From: Hellea sp.
GTDB taxonomy: Bacteria; Pseudomonadota; Alphaproteobacteria; Caulobacterales; Maricaulaceae
Length of the DNA stretch: 50,336 nucleotides
Reading direction: 5' to 3'
NCBI GenBank assembly: GCA_020631215.1
Contig: JAHDHS010000014.1
Coordinates: 1 to 50,336 of the forward strand
Positions 17,955 through 25,146 of the stretch are shown piece by piece. The notes under the pieces are model-generated. The model was not told the DNA's origin, searched no databases, and saw only the letters and a list, made by a program, of their open reading frames with translations. Position 1 is the stretch's first letter; every line of letters begins with the position of its first letter. The translations under genes were made by a program, and so were the position numbers.

Positions 17955-19157
17955 ATGCTAAATAAACTAATTACAGCGGGATTGTTATTCGGCCTCTTAG
18001 TTGGACTTGGCGCGGCCATGACTGGAAACCCTGTTTTACAAACCATTGCCAGAGAGTCTGCGCCATTGGGCAGGCTTTTCATCAATGCCATTAAAATGGT
18101 CGTCATTCCTTTAGTCGTCGCTGTCATTTTTACGAGCATCGCCCGGCTCGGTGATCCACGAAAATTAGGGAAGATCGGTGGGATGACGCTGGCTTTTTAC
18201 TGGGTTACGCTTATTCCGGCGATTATCATTGGTATGACAGTTATGACAATTGGTTTGCGGTTTGCTCCAAAGGTAGACATGCCGGCCATTGAGGCAGCGC
18301 CGATCCCAAAGCTGCAAAGCATCACAGATTTTATAGTCTCGCTCATTCCGCCAAACCCCTTTGCCGCAGCTGCAGAGGGGGCTCTGTTGCCGCTGATCAT
18401 CTTTACCGCTTTATTCGCGGCAGCAGCCGGCACCTTGGCGGTAGAGCGTAGGGAGCGCATGATACAGGCGGCGGAGGACATCAGCGACACGCTTATAAAA
18501 CTTGTTTGGTGGATCCTCTGGATGGCCCCAATTGGTATTTTCGGTTTGATTGCTCCTGCGACAGCTAAGTTAGGTTGGGGGCTGATACAAAGTCTTGGGA
18601 TTTTCATCGTCTGCGTTTTTGTTGGTCTGATAATATTGCTGGCCGTGATATATTTGCCGCTTTTACTTTTCATACGAAAAACCGGCCCCGTGAAGTTTTT
18701 CAAAAGCACATTGGGCGCGGCAACGGTTGCGTTTTCAACGACAAGTACTGCGGCGGCAATTCCGGTGTCGCTAGAGGAAACCACGAAGAATTTGGGTGTG
18801 TCTGATACCATCGCTGATCTGCTCATACCGCTTGGTGCGTCCATGTACCGCCCGGGCAGCGCACTTTTTCAAGGGGCGGCTATCGTGTTTCTAGCCTATA
18901 TTTATGGCGTGCCGCTCTCTTTCGGCGCAGCAGGCGCTATCATTTTTGCGACTTTCCTTGTCTCGCTGACTGTTGCGCCCGTGCCATCTTCGAGCGTTGT
19001 AACAATGGCTCCGGCGCTTGAAACAATTGGCGTGCCGGTCGCTGGCTTGGCTCTTATTTTGGGAATAGACCGCATTCCAGACATGATGCGCAGTGCAGCA
19101 AATGTTTTTGGACAGATAAGCACAGCCGTACTTATTGACAAACCGGCATCAAGTTAA
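17955..19157 (+). CDS. Dicarboxylate/amino-acid:cation symporter (DAACS family)
   Basis: A 400-residue inner-membrane carrier of the GltP/DctA family with about eight membrane segments and two re-entrant hairpins. The serine-rich hairpin STTSTAAAIPVSLE near residue 258 replaces the usual SSS(A/S)TLP pattern. The region that normally reads NMDGT, which helps bind sodium, is YRPGS here (residues 298-302). AGAGG precedes the ATG, and the gene follows the deacylase by 10 bp. It probably imports the acidic or neutral amino acid released by the periplasmic enzymes for oxidation by the DadA-like protein. The altered motif suggests a different coupling ion or substrate. Confidence 0.87.
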   Translation: MLNKLITAGLLFGLLVGLGAAMTGNPVLQTIARESAPLGRLFINAIKMVVIPLVVAVIFTSIARLGDPRKLGKIGGMTLAFYWVTLIPAIIIGMTVMTIGLRFAPKVDMPAIEAAPIPKLQSITDFIVSLIPPNPFAAAAEGALLPLIIFTALFAAAAGTLAVERRERMIQAAEDISDTLIKLVWWILWMAPIGIFGLIAPATAKLGWGLIQSLGIFIVCVFVGLIILLAVIYLPLLLFIRKTGPVKFFKSTLGAATVAFSTTSTAAAIPVSLEETTKNLGVSDTIADLLIPLGASMYRPGSALFQGAAIVFLAYIYGVPLSFGAAGAIIFATFLVSLTVAPVPSSSVVTMAPALETIGVPVAGLALILGIDRIPDMMRSAANVFGQISTAVLIDKPASS

Positions 19158-19248
19158 TCCTTAATAAATTCAGGTTTTCTAATGCCGCTTTGGGGATTAT
19201 CGTGACTTATACCTAGCGTACCCAATCGGGCAGTCATGCCCAATTCGA

Positions 19249-19452
19249 TTAATCCAGTAGAGATCCCATCGTCACGCCTAATGCTTTCGCGATTCTCTCA
19301 ACAACCTCAATTGAAGGATTGCGTCGAGCTCGTTCAACGTCACTAATATAGGTCCGGTTGGAATCCGCCTCGTGCGCTAATTCTTCTTGGCTTAGATCTT
19401 GATCCAATCTTGCCTTTCGAACTCTATTTCCGAATTTGGTACGGATATCCAT
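19249..19452 (-). CDS. Small XRE-family DNA-binding regulator
   Basis: A 67-residue single-domain helix-turn-helix protein (FGNRVRKARLDQDLSQEELA, then ADSNRTYISDVERARRNPSI). The frame continues upstream to 19590, but the extra residues are unlike the family, and the ATG at 19452 gives the usual start just before FGxRVRxxR. It is divergent from the DUF4177 gene with only 54 bp between starts and converges on the symporter. Small XRE proteins of this form occur often on mobile elements, but its target here is unknown. Confidence 0.8.
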   Translation of the reverse strand: MDIRTKFGNRVRKARLDQDLSQEELAHEADSNRTYISDVERARRNPSIEVVERIAKALGVTMGSLLD

Positions 19453-19506
19453 ACGGAACAGAGTCTTTATCTTGTCGGTAATCGTTCTACATGCTATGAG
19501 TGTAAC

Positions 19507-19701
19507 ATGCCGAGCAAATATGAATATAAAGTCGTTAAACCAGCCGCCATGAACCGAAACATGGGCTGGGGGTTCATTGAAAAGCTGCAAGATCAGATTA
19601 ATCAGGAAGCGGAAAACGGTTGGGATTTTTATAGAGACTTGGACAGTCCCGCCTTGGTTTTTCGTCGTTTACGGCAAGGCGCTCCTAGAGACGTTGATTG
19701 A
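19507..19701 (+). CDS. DUF4177-like small protein
   Basis: A 64-residue protein starting YEYKVVKPA and ending in an AENGWDFYRDL...ALVFRRL pattern, the short two-strand and helix arrangement of DUF4177 proteins, whose function is unknown. The frame is open further upstream to 19399, but that part lies antisense to the XRE gene, and the ATG at 19507 begins just before the conserved domain. A weak promoter-like pair, TTGTCG and TATGAG spaced 17 bp, lies upstream in the 54 bp divergent spacer. It may be co-regulated with the XRE regulator. Confidence 0.6.
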   Translation: MPSKYEYKVVKPAAMNRNMGWGFIEKLQDQINQEAENGWDFYRDLDSPALVFRRLRQGAPRDVD

Positions 19702-20409
19702 TTTGGAGAGCGTGCAGGGAAGTGACCAACGAAACAAGACAATGTATCGGTACACGGCTGGACTTTTCAAATTTTAAAGAGCTGGTTTCACTTCAAGCGC
19801 CTGTTTCTTGCTATTCAATTGCGATCCAAAGATATTGGAATCAAATTGATCGGCTAAGTAGTCGTGCGATCACCCAGGTGGATGCATATGGGCTCCTTCA
19901 TTTTTTCAAGTTCGGGCACTGTGATTTTGATACCGCTGACTGGTTGTTGGCCAAAGGGTTGCTTGAGCGCGTTCTCTACCAAAGTCTATAATCAGCTGGC
20001 GGTTGAGTTGAGATATCTTAAAGCTACCCAGATGTTTCTTAAGCGTACGTAGAGCGAAATCTTTGGACCGACCTAGGGTTTGCCAACTTCCAGCATATCG
20101 ACTATATGAAGATCAATCAGCTGCCCGAACGTATTGAAGCCAGTAATGATCGGGGCTTCGATCACAAAGCCTTGATCTGTTTGCCGTTCAGCTTGAATCG
20201 CCTAGGCCTGCGCATCGGGCTTTCGAAGAAAGGTTTTAGACGCATATTGTCCTTTACGTCTGACCTGAACCCTATAATTTCCAGACTTGAGTTTTACGAT
20301 TGTTGCCATAATGTGTGCAGTGCCAGCGAGAATGTGCGATAATTCCGGTGAAACTGCGGTAAATAGCGGTAATTTGATCCTTTCTTAAGTCACTGAAATA
20401 TAACAAAAA
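19702..20409. other. Poorly coding right flank of the island
   Basis: No convincing gene is present in these 708 bases. Two open frames on the plus strand, 19698-19991 (TTG start, 97 aa) and 20106-20342 (78 aa), have no family I recognise and no good ribosome site. They could be relics of a mobility gene. The right end carries the 17 nt repeat (20314-20330) and the dusA leader words GTGTGCA (20313) and AGCGGTAA (20365). Confidence 0.4.
20314..20330 (+). repeat. 17 nt repeat near the right island end
   Basis: TGTGCAGTGCCAGCGAG is the partner of 9634-9650 (15 of 17 identical). It lies 80 bp before the dusA start codon. Confidence 0.45.
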
Positions 20410-21405
20410 ATGCAGCAAAGTCAAGAATTTAGAGTAAACGTGGCGCCCATGATGGATTGGACGGATCGGCATTGTCGGTGGTTTCACCGGCAACTTAGCC
20501 GTCATGTTTTGCTCTATACTGAGATGGTCGTGGCCGATGCGATTATTCACGGCCCGCAGGAGCGGCTGTTGGGGTTCAATAAATGTGAGCACCCGGTGGC
20601 TTTGCAAATTGGCGGGAGTGACCCGAGGAAATTGGCACAGGCATCAAAGATCGGGGAGGGATATGGGTATGATGAAATTAATATCAATATTGGCTGCCCG
20701 TCCGACCGCGTGCAATCGGGGCGTTTCGGGGCCTGCCTCATGGCTGAGCCGGAATTGGTGGCGGAGTGTTATGCTGCGATGGCAGAGGCTGTGGACATTC
20801 CTGTTACGGTAAAATGCCGTTTGGGGATTGATGATCAGGATTTAAGCCACACGCTCCCGGATTTTATAGAAAAGGTGTCTGCGGCCGGTTGCACGCATTT
20901 TATTATTCATGCGCGCAAGGCCTGGCTTAAGGGTTTGTCGCCCAAAGAAAACCGCAGCGTTCCGCCCATAGATTATGATTTGGTCAACAGGATGAAGGCC
21001 CGCTTTCCGTCTCTGGAGATCCTGGTAAACGGACAGATTGATACGATCGAAATGGGCGCGGCGCTCTGTCAAGAGGGGCAGTTGGACGGATTTATGTTGG
21101 GCCGCGCGGCTTATAACAATCCATGGATTTTGACCGACATAGATCAGCACATTTACGGCGATGTGAAATCAGACCTTATACGCGAGGAGATCGTCGAGCG
21201 GCTTATGGAATATTGCCGGAAGACCGAAGACCAAGACCGCACGACCAAAGCCATGATACGTCATATTATGGGCTTATTTGCCGGACAGGGCGGCGCCAGA
21301 CTTTGGCGGCGAACTTTATCCGAAGGTTTGGCGCGGAAGGAAAAGCCCTCTGAAATTATTCATCGCGCTTTGAGTGCGATGCGGGCCGCGCGGCAGGCAG
21401 CTTAA
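20410..21405 (+). CDS. dusA: tRNA-dihydrouridine synthase A
   Basis: An FMN-dependent enzyme that reduces uridine to dihydrouridine in the tRNA D-loop. The N-terminal FMN-binding APMMDWTDRH, the catalytic cysteine C96 in NIGCPSDRVQSG, and the substrate-binding HARKAWLKGLSPKENR stretch are all characteristic of DusA rather than DusB or DusC. The length (331 aa) is normal. The first 17 codons lie on the island side of the att-like core, so this 5' end and its promoter may have come with the island, while the native 5' end is the remnant at 9533. The stop shares one base with the start of the TauE/SafE gene. Confidence 0.96.
   Translation: MQQSQEFRVNVAPMMDWTDRHCRWFHRQLSRHVLLYTEMVVADAIIHGPQERLLGFNKCEHPVALQIGGSDPRKLAQASKIGEGYGYDEININIGCPSDRVQSGRFGACLMAEPELVAECYAAMAEAVDIPVTVKCRLGIDDQDLSHTLPDFIEKVSAAGCTHFIIHARKAWLKGLSPKENRSVPPIDYDLVNRMKARFPSLEILVNGQIDTIEMGAALCQEGQLDGFMLGRAAYNNPWILTDIDQHIYGDVKSDLIREEIVERLMEYCRKTEDQDRTTKAMIRHIMGLFAGQGGARLWRRTLSEGLARKEKPSEIIHRALSAMRAARQAA
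20443..20461 (+). repeat. Right att-like core inside dusA
   Basis: GCGCCCATGATGGATTGGA, the partner of 9566-9584, encodes the APMMDW segment of DusA. Downstream of it the dusA reading frame continues intact. Confidence 0.7.
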
Positions 21406-22247
21406 TGGCGGAGTTTTTCTCTTATTGGCCCTTGATGTTGACCTTGATCGCGGTCGGAGCCGCGGCTGGCGTCTCCGCTGGATTGTTTGGCATTGGCGGC
21501 GGGTCTGTGATGGTGCCTGTGCTGTTCTATGCTTTTATGTCACTCGGCGTGCCGGAAAATGTCGTGATGCATTGCGCGGTTGCAACATCTTCTGCTGTCA
21601 TTATTCCCAATGCGATCCGCTCCGTCCGAAGCCATAATAAACACGGTGCGGTTGACTGGGGCCTTCTCTGGCCGAAAAATCCACTGTTTTCCTATGCCCT
21701 ATGGATTGGCATGGGGGCACTTTTCGCGGCGCTTTGGCTGGCGCCGCTTATGTCCGGACAGGCCCTGACTTTGCTCTTTGCGGTGATTGCCAGTTTGGTG
21801 GCGATGAGATTCATTTTTGGTAATCCGAATTGGCAGATCAGAGAGAGCGTGCCTGGCGGCATGGCAAGGCCAATTGTCGGCGGTAGTGTCGGCGCGATAT
21901 CTTCCCTGATGGGTATAGGCGGCGGGTCTTTGACCGTTCCCTTGATGTCCATATGCGGCGTGCCAATCCATCGGGCGGTTGGTACGGCATCCGGTTTTGG
22001 CTTGGCCATCGCACTACCGGCAACAATTGGGTTTGTTGTGTCGGGATGGGGCGCGGCGGGGCGGCCCGCATTTTCGTTTGGATATGTGAATATTTTGGGC
22101 TTGGTTTTAATCGCGGCGACGGCGTTTTTGACGATACCCTTGGGCGCTAAATTAGCCCATGGCATGAGTCAGTCACGGCTGAAAATGATATTCGGAATTT
22201 GTTTGTTATTGGTTGCGGCCAATATGGCGCGTGAAGTGTTGACCTAG
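21405..22247 (+). CDS. TauE/SafE family membrane permease
   Basis: A 280-residue inner-membrane protein with about eight hydrophobic segments and the two family repeats, each with a glycine-rich turn (AGVSAGLFGIGGGSVMVPVL near residue 22 and GAISSLMGIGGGSLTVP near residue 166). Such proteins export sulfite, sulfoacetate or other small organic anions. The start codon shares a base with the dusA stop (TAATG), so the two are translationally coupled, although a functional link is not obvious. It converges with the protease gene, overlapping by 4 bp. The substrate is unknown. Confidence 0.88.
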   Translation: MAEFFSYWPLMLTLIAVGAAAGVSAGLFGIGGGSVMVPVLFYAFMSLGVPENVVMHCAVATSSAVIIPNAIRSVRSHNKHGAVDWGLLWPKNPLFSYALWIGMGALFAALWLAPLMSGQALTLLFAVIASLVAMRFIFGNPNWQIRESVPGGMARPIVGGSVGAISSLMGIGGGSLTVPLMSICGVPIHRAVGTASGFGLAIALPATIGFVVSGWGAAGRPAFSFGYVNILGLVLIAATAFLTIPLGAKLAHGMSQSRLKMIFGICLLLVAANMAREVLT

Positions 22248-22774
22248 AGACGTAAAAGGAGCGCATTGGGCGTGGCTTCGACTTTTTGCAATTGCCCCAG
22301 ATAAGTCATGCCCAAAAGAGAGACATGCAGACCATCTTTAACGACCATGGCGTCAACGTCTCTGATCGTGATCGCGCCCAATGTGACATGATCAAGCCTG
22401 ACATAGGCGGCGTAGTTTCGCCCGCCCGCCGTGTTGATCGGAACATTGTAATTCAAGTCCCGCACTTTGATTCCGGCTTTCTGGGCGTCCATATAAGTCA
22501 GCGCCACAGAAGACGCGCCTGTATCGACCAGAAAACGCACATGCCCCGAATTCACACGGCCATCTGCCCAAAACTGTCCATCACGTGGATTTTTGGGGAT
22601 CGACAGGACCGATCCCGATTTTTTTGGTTTGACCTCGGCTTGCTCTGTCTGCGCGGGCGGTGCTTCACGTGTTTCTGGTTCGACGGCAGACGTCGTTTTA
22701 TATTGCAGGTAGCCAAAAGCCCCCAGTGCAACAGCTCCAATAAGGACAACATCACGGATCAAATTACTCGACAT
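22244..22774 (-). CDS. Retropepsin-like clan AA aspartic protease, membrane-anchored
   Basis: A 176-residue protein with one N-terminal membrane segment (residues about 8-24), a proline- and charge-rich linker (residues 30-58), and a retropepsin-like domain carrying the active-site D84-TGAS motif in FLVDTGASSV. This matches the TIGR02281-type protease family common in alphaproteobacteria, with the protease domain in the periplasm. The frame extends 10 codons upstream, but the ATG at 22774 places the membrane segment normally. It is divergent from cobT. Confidence 0.85.
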   Translation of the reverse strand: MSSNLIRDVVLIGAVALGAFGYLQYKTTSAVEPETREAPPAQTEQAEVKPKKSGSVLSIPKNPRDGQFWADGRVNSGHVRFLVDTGASSVALTYMDAQKAGIKVRDLNYNVPINTAGGRNYAAYVRLDHVTLGAITIRDVDAMVVKDGLHVSLLGMTYLGQLQKVEATPNALLLRL

Positions 22775-22880
22775 AGGATGCGTGTAGCAGATGAAAGTTT
22801 GCAAGGTTTTAAATCTTGGAATTTTCTTTTGTCAGCCTTAACAAATCGTGCCATTGCGGCGCGCCACATAGGAGATGATT

Positions 22881-23864
22881 TTGGCTGAGCCTCGCCCATT
22901 TGATGACATCCGTGATCTGACGCGCAACATGCCGACTGCAGATATGGACATTTATGAAACTGTCCTGAATTCGGCTCGTGCTTTGGGGTCGGGCCTGTCT
23001 CCGCTTGGAAAATTGGATCAATCTCTGGCTTGGCTTGCCAGTTGGCAGGGGCAAGATGCGCCAACTGTCTTGCGCCCGCTAATAGCCGTGTTTGCCGGCA
23101 CGCATGGTGTGGCCGCGCAGGTTTATGAAGGTGATATCATAGATGCCGCTACAAAGCGCGTACAAAGCCTGACCGAAGGGCAGTCTGCCGTGCGCGGTAT
23201 CGCAGCCAATAGCGGCGCGGCCTTTAAGGTCTATGAGTTTGGGTTGGAACATCCATCTGCTGATTTCACGAAAAGCGCCTCTCTGTCCGAACGTGAATGT
23301 GCCGCGGCTATCGCCTTTGGGATGGAAGTTGTGGCCGAGGGTGCGGATGTCATTGTGCTTGGAAGTGCAGGGCTTGGCGCGGCCACAGCCGCCGCCGCTA
23401 TTGCGCGAGGGCTGTATGGCGGAGCCGCGGAATATTGGGCAGGCGGAAGCGGCGAGAATGCTTCAAAACGCATCAAGGCCGTCGAAACCGGAGCGCAAAT
23501 GCATAAGGATCATTTGGATGACCCGCTTGAGGTGCTGCGAATTTTCGGCGGCCGGGATTTAGCCGGAATTGTCGGCGCAATTTTGGCGGCCAGACATCAG
23601 CGTATACCAGTTATTCTTGATGGATATGTTGTCTGTGCGGCCGCCGCCGTTCTGCATAAAGTAAATCCCGAGAGTATCTCGCATTGTCTCTCGGCCCATA
23701 TCAGCCGGGAGCCCGCTCACGGTGCGTTACTGGACCGGATGGGGGTGCAGCCCTTATTCGATCTGGATTTAAACATTGGCGACGGAACGGGGGGCGCTTT
23801 TGCGATGACGATGCTGAAAGCCGCCTCTGCGGGTCTAATGACGTTGCAAGACGGCGTTATTTGA
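22881..23864 (+). CDS. cobT: Nicotinate-nucleotide-dimethylbenzimidazole phosphoribosyltransferase
   Basis: CobT makes alpha-ribazole phosphate, activating the lower ligand of cobalamin. Family features include AVFAGTHGVAAQVY, ANSGAAFKVYEFGL, VLGSAGLGAATAAAAIARGL and the C-terminal LNIGDGTGGAFAM. An ATG at 22875 directly abuts AGGAG, whereas a TTG two codons later (22881) sits 6 nt from it, so TTG is the more likely start. In the Salmonella enzyme the C-terminal motif is GEGTGA and its glutamate acts as general base. Here it reads GDGTGG, with Asp at about residue 301. Other cobalamin genes are not nearby. It precedes a dehydrogenase gene by 36 bp. Confidence 0.9.
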   Translation: MAEPRPFDDIRDLTRNMPTADMDIYETVLNSARALGSGLSPLGKLDQSLAWLASWQGQDAPTVLRPLIAVFAGTHGVAAQVYEGDIIDAATKRVQSLTEGQSAVRGIAANSGAAFKVYEFGLEHPSADFTKSASLSERECAAAIAFGMEVVAEGADVIVLGSAGLGAATAAAAIARGLYGGAAEYWAGGSGENASKRIKAVETGAQMHKDHLDDPLEVLRIFGGRDLAGIVGAILAARHQRIPVILDGYVVCAAAAVLHKVNPESISHCLSAHISREPAHGALLDRMGVQPLFDLDLNIGDGTGGAFAMTMLKAASAGLMTLQDGVI

Positions 23865-23900
23865 GAAAATATTGCTGCCCGTTTTCGGCATGAGTGTCTT

Positions 23901-24938
23901 ATGAGCTTTTTTTCACATCCTGATTTCGATGACCACGAGGGCGTTTATTTGTTCTCTGATCCTCAAACCCAAATGCGGTGTGTTATTGCCATACATAACA
24001 CGAAGCTTGGTCCAGGCGGCGGAGGAACTCGGTTCTGGTCCTATGAGACTGATGCAGATGCACTGACCGATGCGCTGAGGTTATCCCGGGCGATGAGTTA
24101 TAAAAACGCGATGGCAGGCTTGCAACTTGGTGGTGGCAAAGCTGTGTTACTGCGACCTGAGACGGATTTTGATCGCCGGGCCTTGTTTGAAAGCTATGGC
24201 CGCGCAGTCGAGAAGGTTGGCGGGCGTTATATCACAGCGGAAGACGTCGGTGTTTCTCCGGAAGACATGCAAGTGATCAAGTCACAGACAGATTATGTGG
24301 CGGGGCTGGAGGCTGGCAAGGATGCCTCGGGTGATCCGTCGCCGGTCACGGCCAGAGGTGTGTTCTATGGCATGCAGACAGCCATCAGTGAAAGGCTAAA
24401 TCAAAATGATTTCAAAGGCTTGACTGTTGCAGTACAGGGTTTGGGTCATGTTGGATATTCGCTCTGTCGGCACTTATATGAGGCAGGAGCGAAGCTAATC
24501 GTGGCTGATATCAACAGAGCTGTCTTGAAGCAGGCCGAAGATGAATTTAATGCAAAAATAGTTGCGCCGGACGCGATACATTCACAAGAGGCAGATATTT
24601 TTTCTCCTTGTGCTTTGGGGGGTGTTATCAGCGATCAGACAGTCGAAGGCATTAAGGCCGTTATCATTGCTGGAGCCGCCAATAATCAACTTGCCACGCC
24701 GGAAATGGGCGAAGTCTTGAGACTGCGTAATATTCTTTACTGTCCTGACTATGTGATTAATGCGGGCGGCATCATCAATGTCGCCGCAGAGGTTCGCGGA
24801 GATTATGATCCAAGCTGGGTTGAGAGTAAGGTGCTCGGAATTAAAGATACATTGAAGGAAATCTTTGCGCGTAGTGAGGCTGACGGCGGTAATATGGCTG
24901 AAATTGCAGACCGTATGGCGCGTGAGAGGCTTTCTTAA
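23901..24938 (+). CDS. Leu/Glu/Phe/Val-type amino-acid dehydrogenase
   Basis: A 345-residue NAD-dependent oxidative deaminase closest in pattern to leucine dehydrogenase. The N-terminal domain carries GPGGGGTRFW and the conserved lysines in MSYKNAMAGLQLGGGKAV. The Rossmann domain contains VAVQGLGHVGYSLCRHLYEAGA, and the PCALGGVISDQTV and AGAANNQL segments are typical. It would interconvert a branched-chain amino acid and its 2-oxo acid. It lies 36 bp after cobT on the same strand and may share its transcript. Confidence 0.9.
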   Translation: MSFFSHPDFDDHEGVYLFSDPQTQMRCVIAIHNTKLGPGGGGTRFWSYETDADALTDALRLSRAMSYKNAMAGLQLGGGKAVLLRPETDFDRRALFESYGRAVEKVGGRYITAEDVGVSPEDMQVIKSQTDYVAGLEAGKDASGDPSPVTARGVFYGMQTAISERLNQNDFKGLTVAVQGLGHVGYSLCRHLYEAGAKLIVADINRAVLKQAEDEFNAKIVAPDAIHSQEADIFSPCALGGVISDQTVEGIKAVIIAGAANNQLATPEMGEVLRLRNILYCPDYVINAGGIINVAAEVRGDYDPSWVESKVLGIKDTLKEIFARSEADGGNMAEIADRMARERLS

Positions 24939-25146
24939 AGTCCAAGTTATAAATTCTTAGCGATAATGCTTTTAAGTTACGCTCAAAACGGGGTTTTTCA
25001 CCCGCCCGAGGATTGTTACAAACTGTTTCAGAGCGTGAAATTCAAAGGGTTTTTCTTGTGTTAGGCTATTCTTTACTTATTGACAGCAATGCTTAATAAG
25101 ACATTTTTTTGACAGAGCGCCCCCGCTCGACCACGCGAGATTGATA

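Larger units (their letters stand above)
9585..20461. mobile_element. Probable dusA-integrated genomic island, about 10.9 kb
   Basis: The segment is bounded by two direct copies of the dusA 5' core, one in a truncated remnant and one in intact dusA. It contains a self-contained catabolic set (LysR, TonB receptor, four-gene operon) plus an XRE regulator and a DUF4177 protein, and two poorly coding flanks. No tyrosine integrase or excisionase was recognised, so it is probably a decayed or immobilised island. The boundaries are inferred from the repeats. The actual recombination point lies somewhere inside the 13 nt identical core. Confidence 0.6.

Noticed and set aside
18197-18844. Long minus-strand open frame (215 codons) inside the symporter gene
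   Set aside because: It lies wholly antisense to a well-supported transporter and its product has no domain. It is a by-product of the codon use of the sense gene.
19221-19249. Short hairpin (GGGCA/TGCCC) between the symporter and the XRE gene as a terminator
   Set aside because: The stem is only 5 bp and no T tract follows, so it is too weak to call.
20106-20342. 78-codon frame considered as the C-terminal end of an integrase
   Set aside because: I found no tyrosine-recombinase motif (R...HxxR...Y) and no good ribosome site. I leave it as unexplained flank sequence.
22286-22888. Plus-strand open frame of 200 codons opposite the aspartic protease
   Set aside because: The minus-strand frame carries the DTGAS active site and a membrane anchor, and the plus frame runs into cobT.
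25080-25110. TTGACA upstream of the aasR-like gene as a -35 element
   Set aside because: No acceptable -10 element lies at 16-18 bp spacing.
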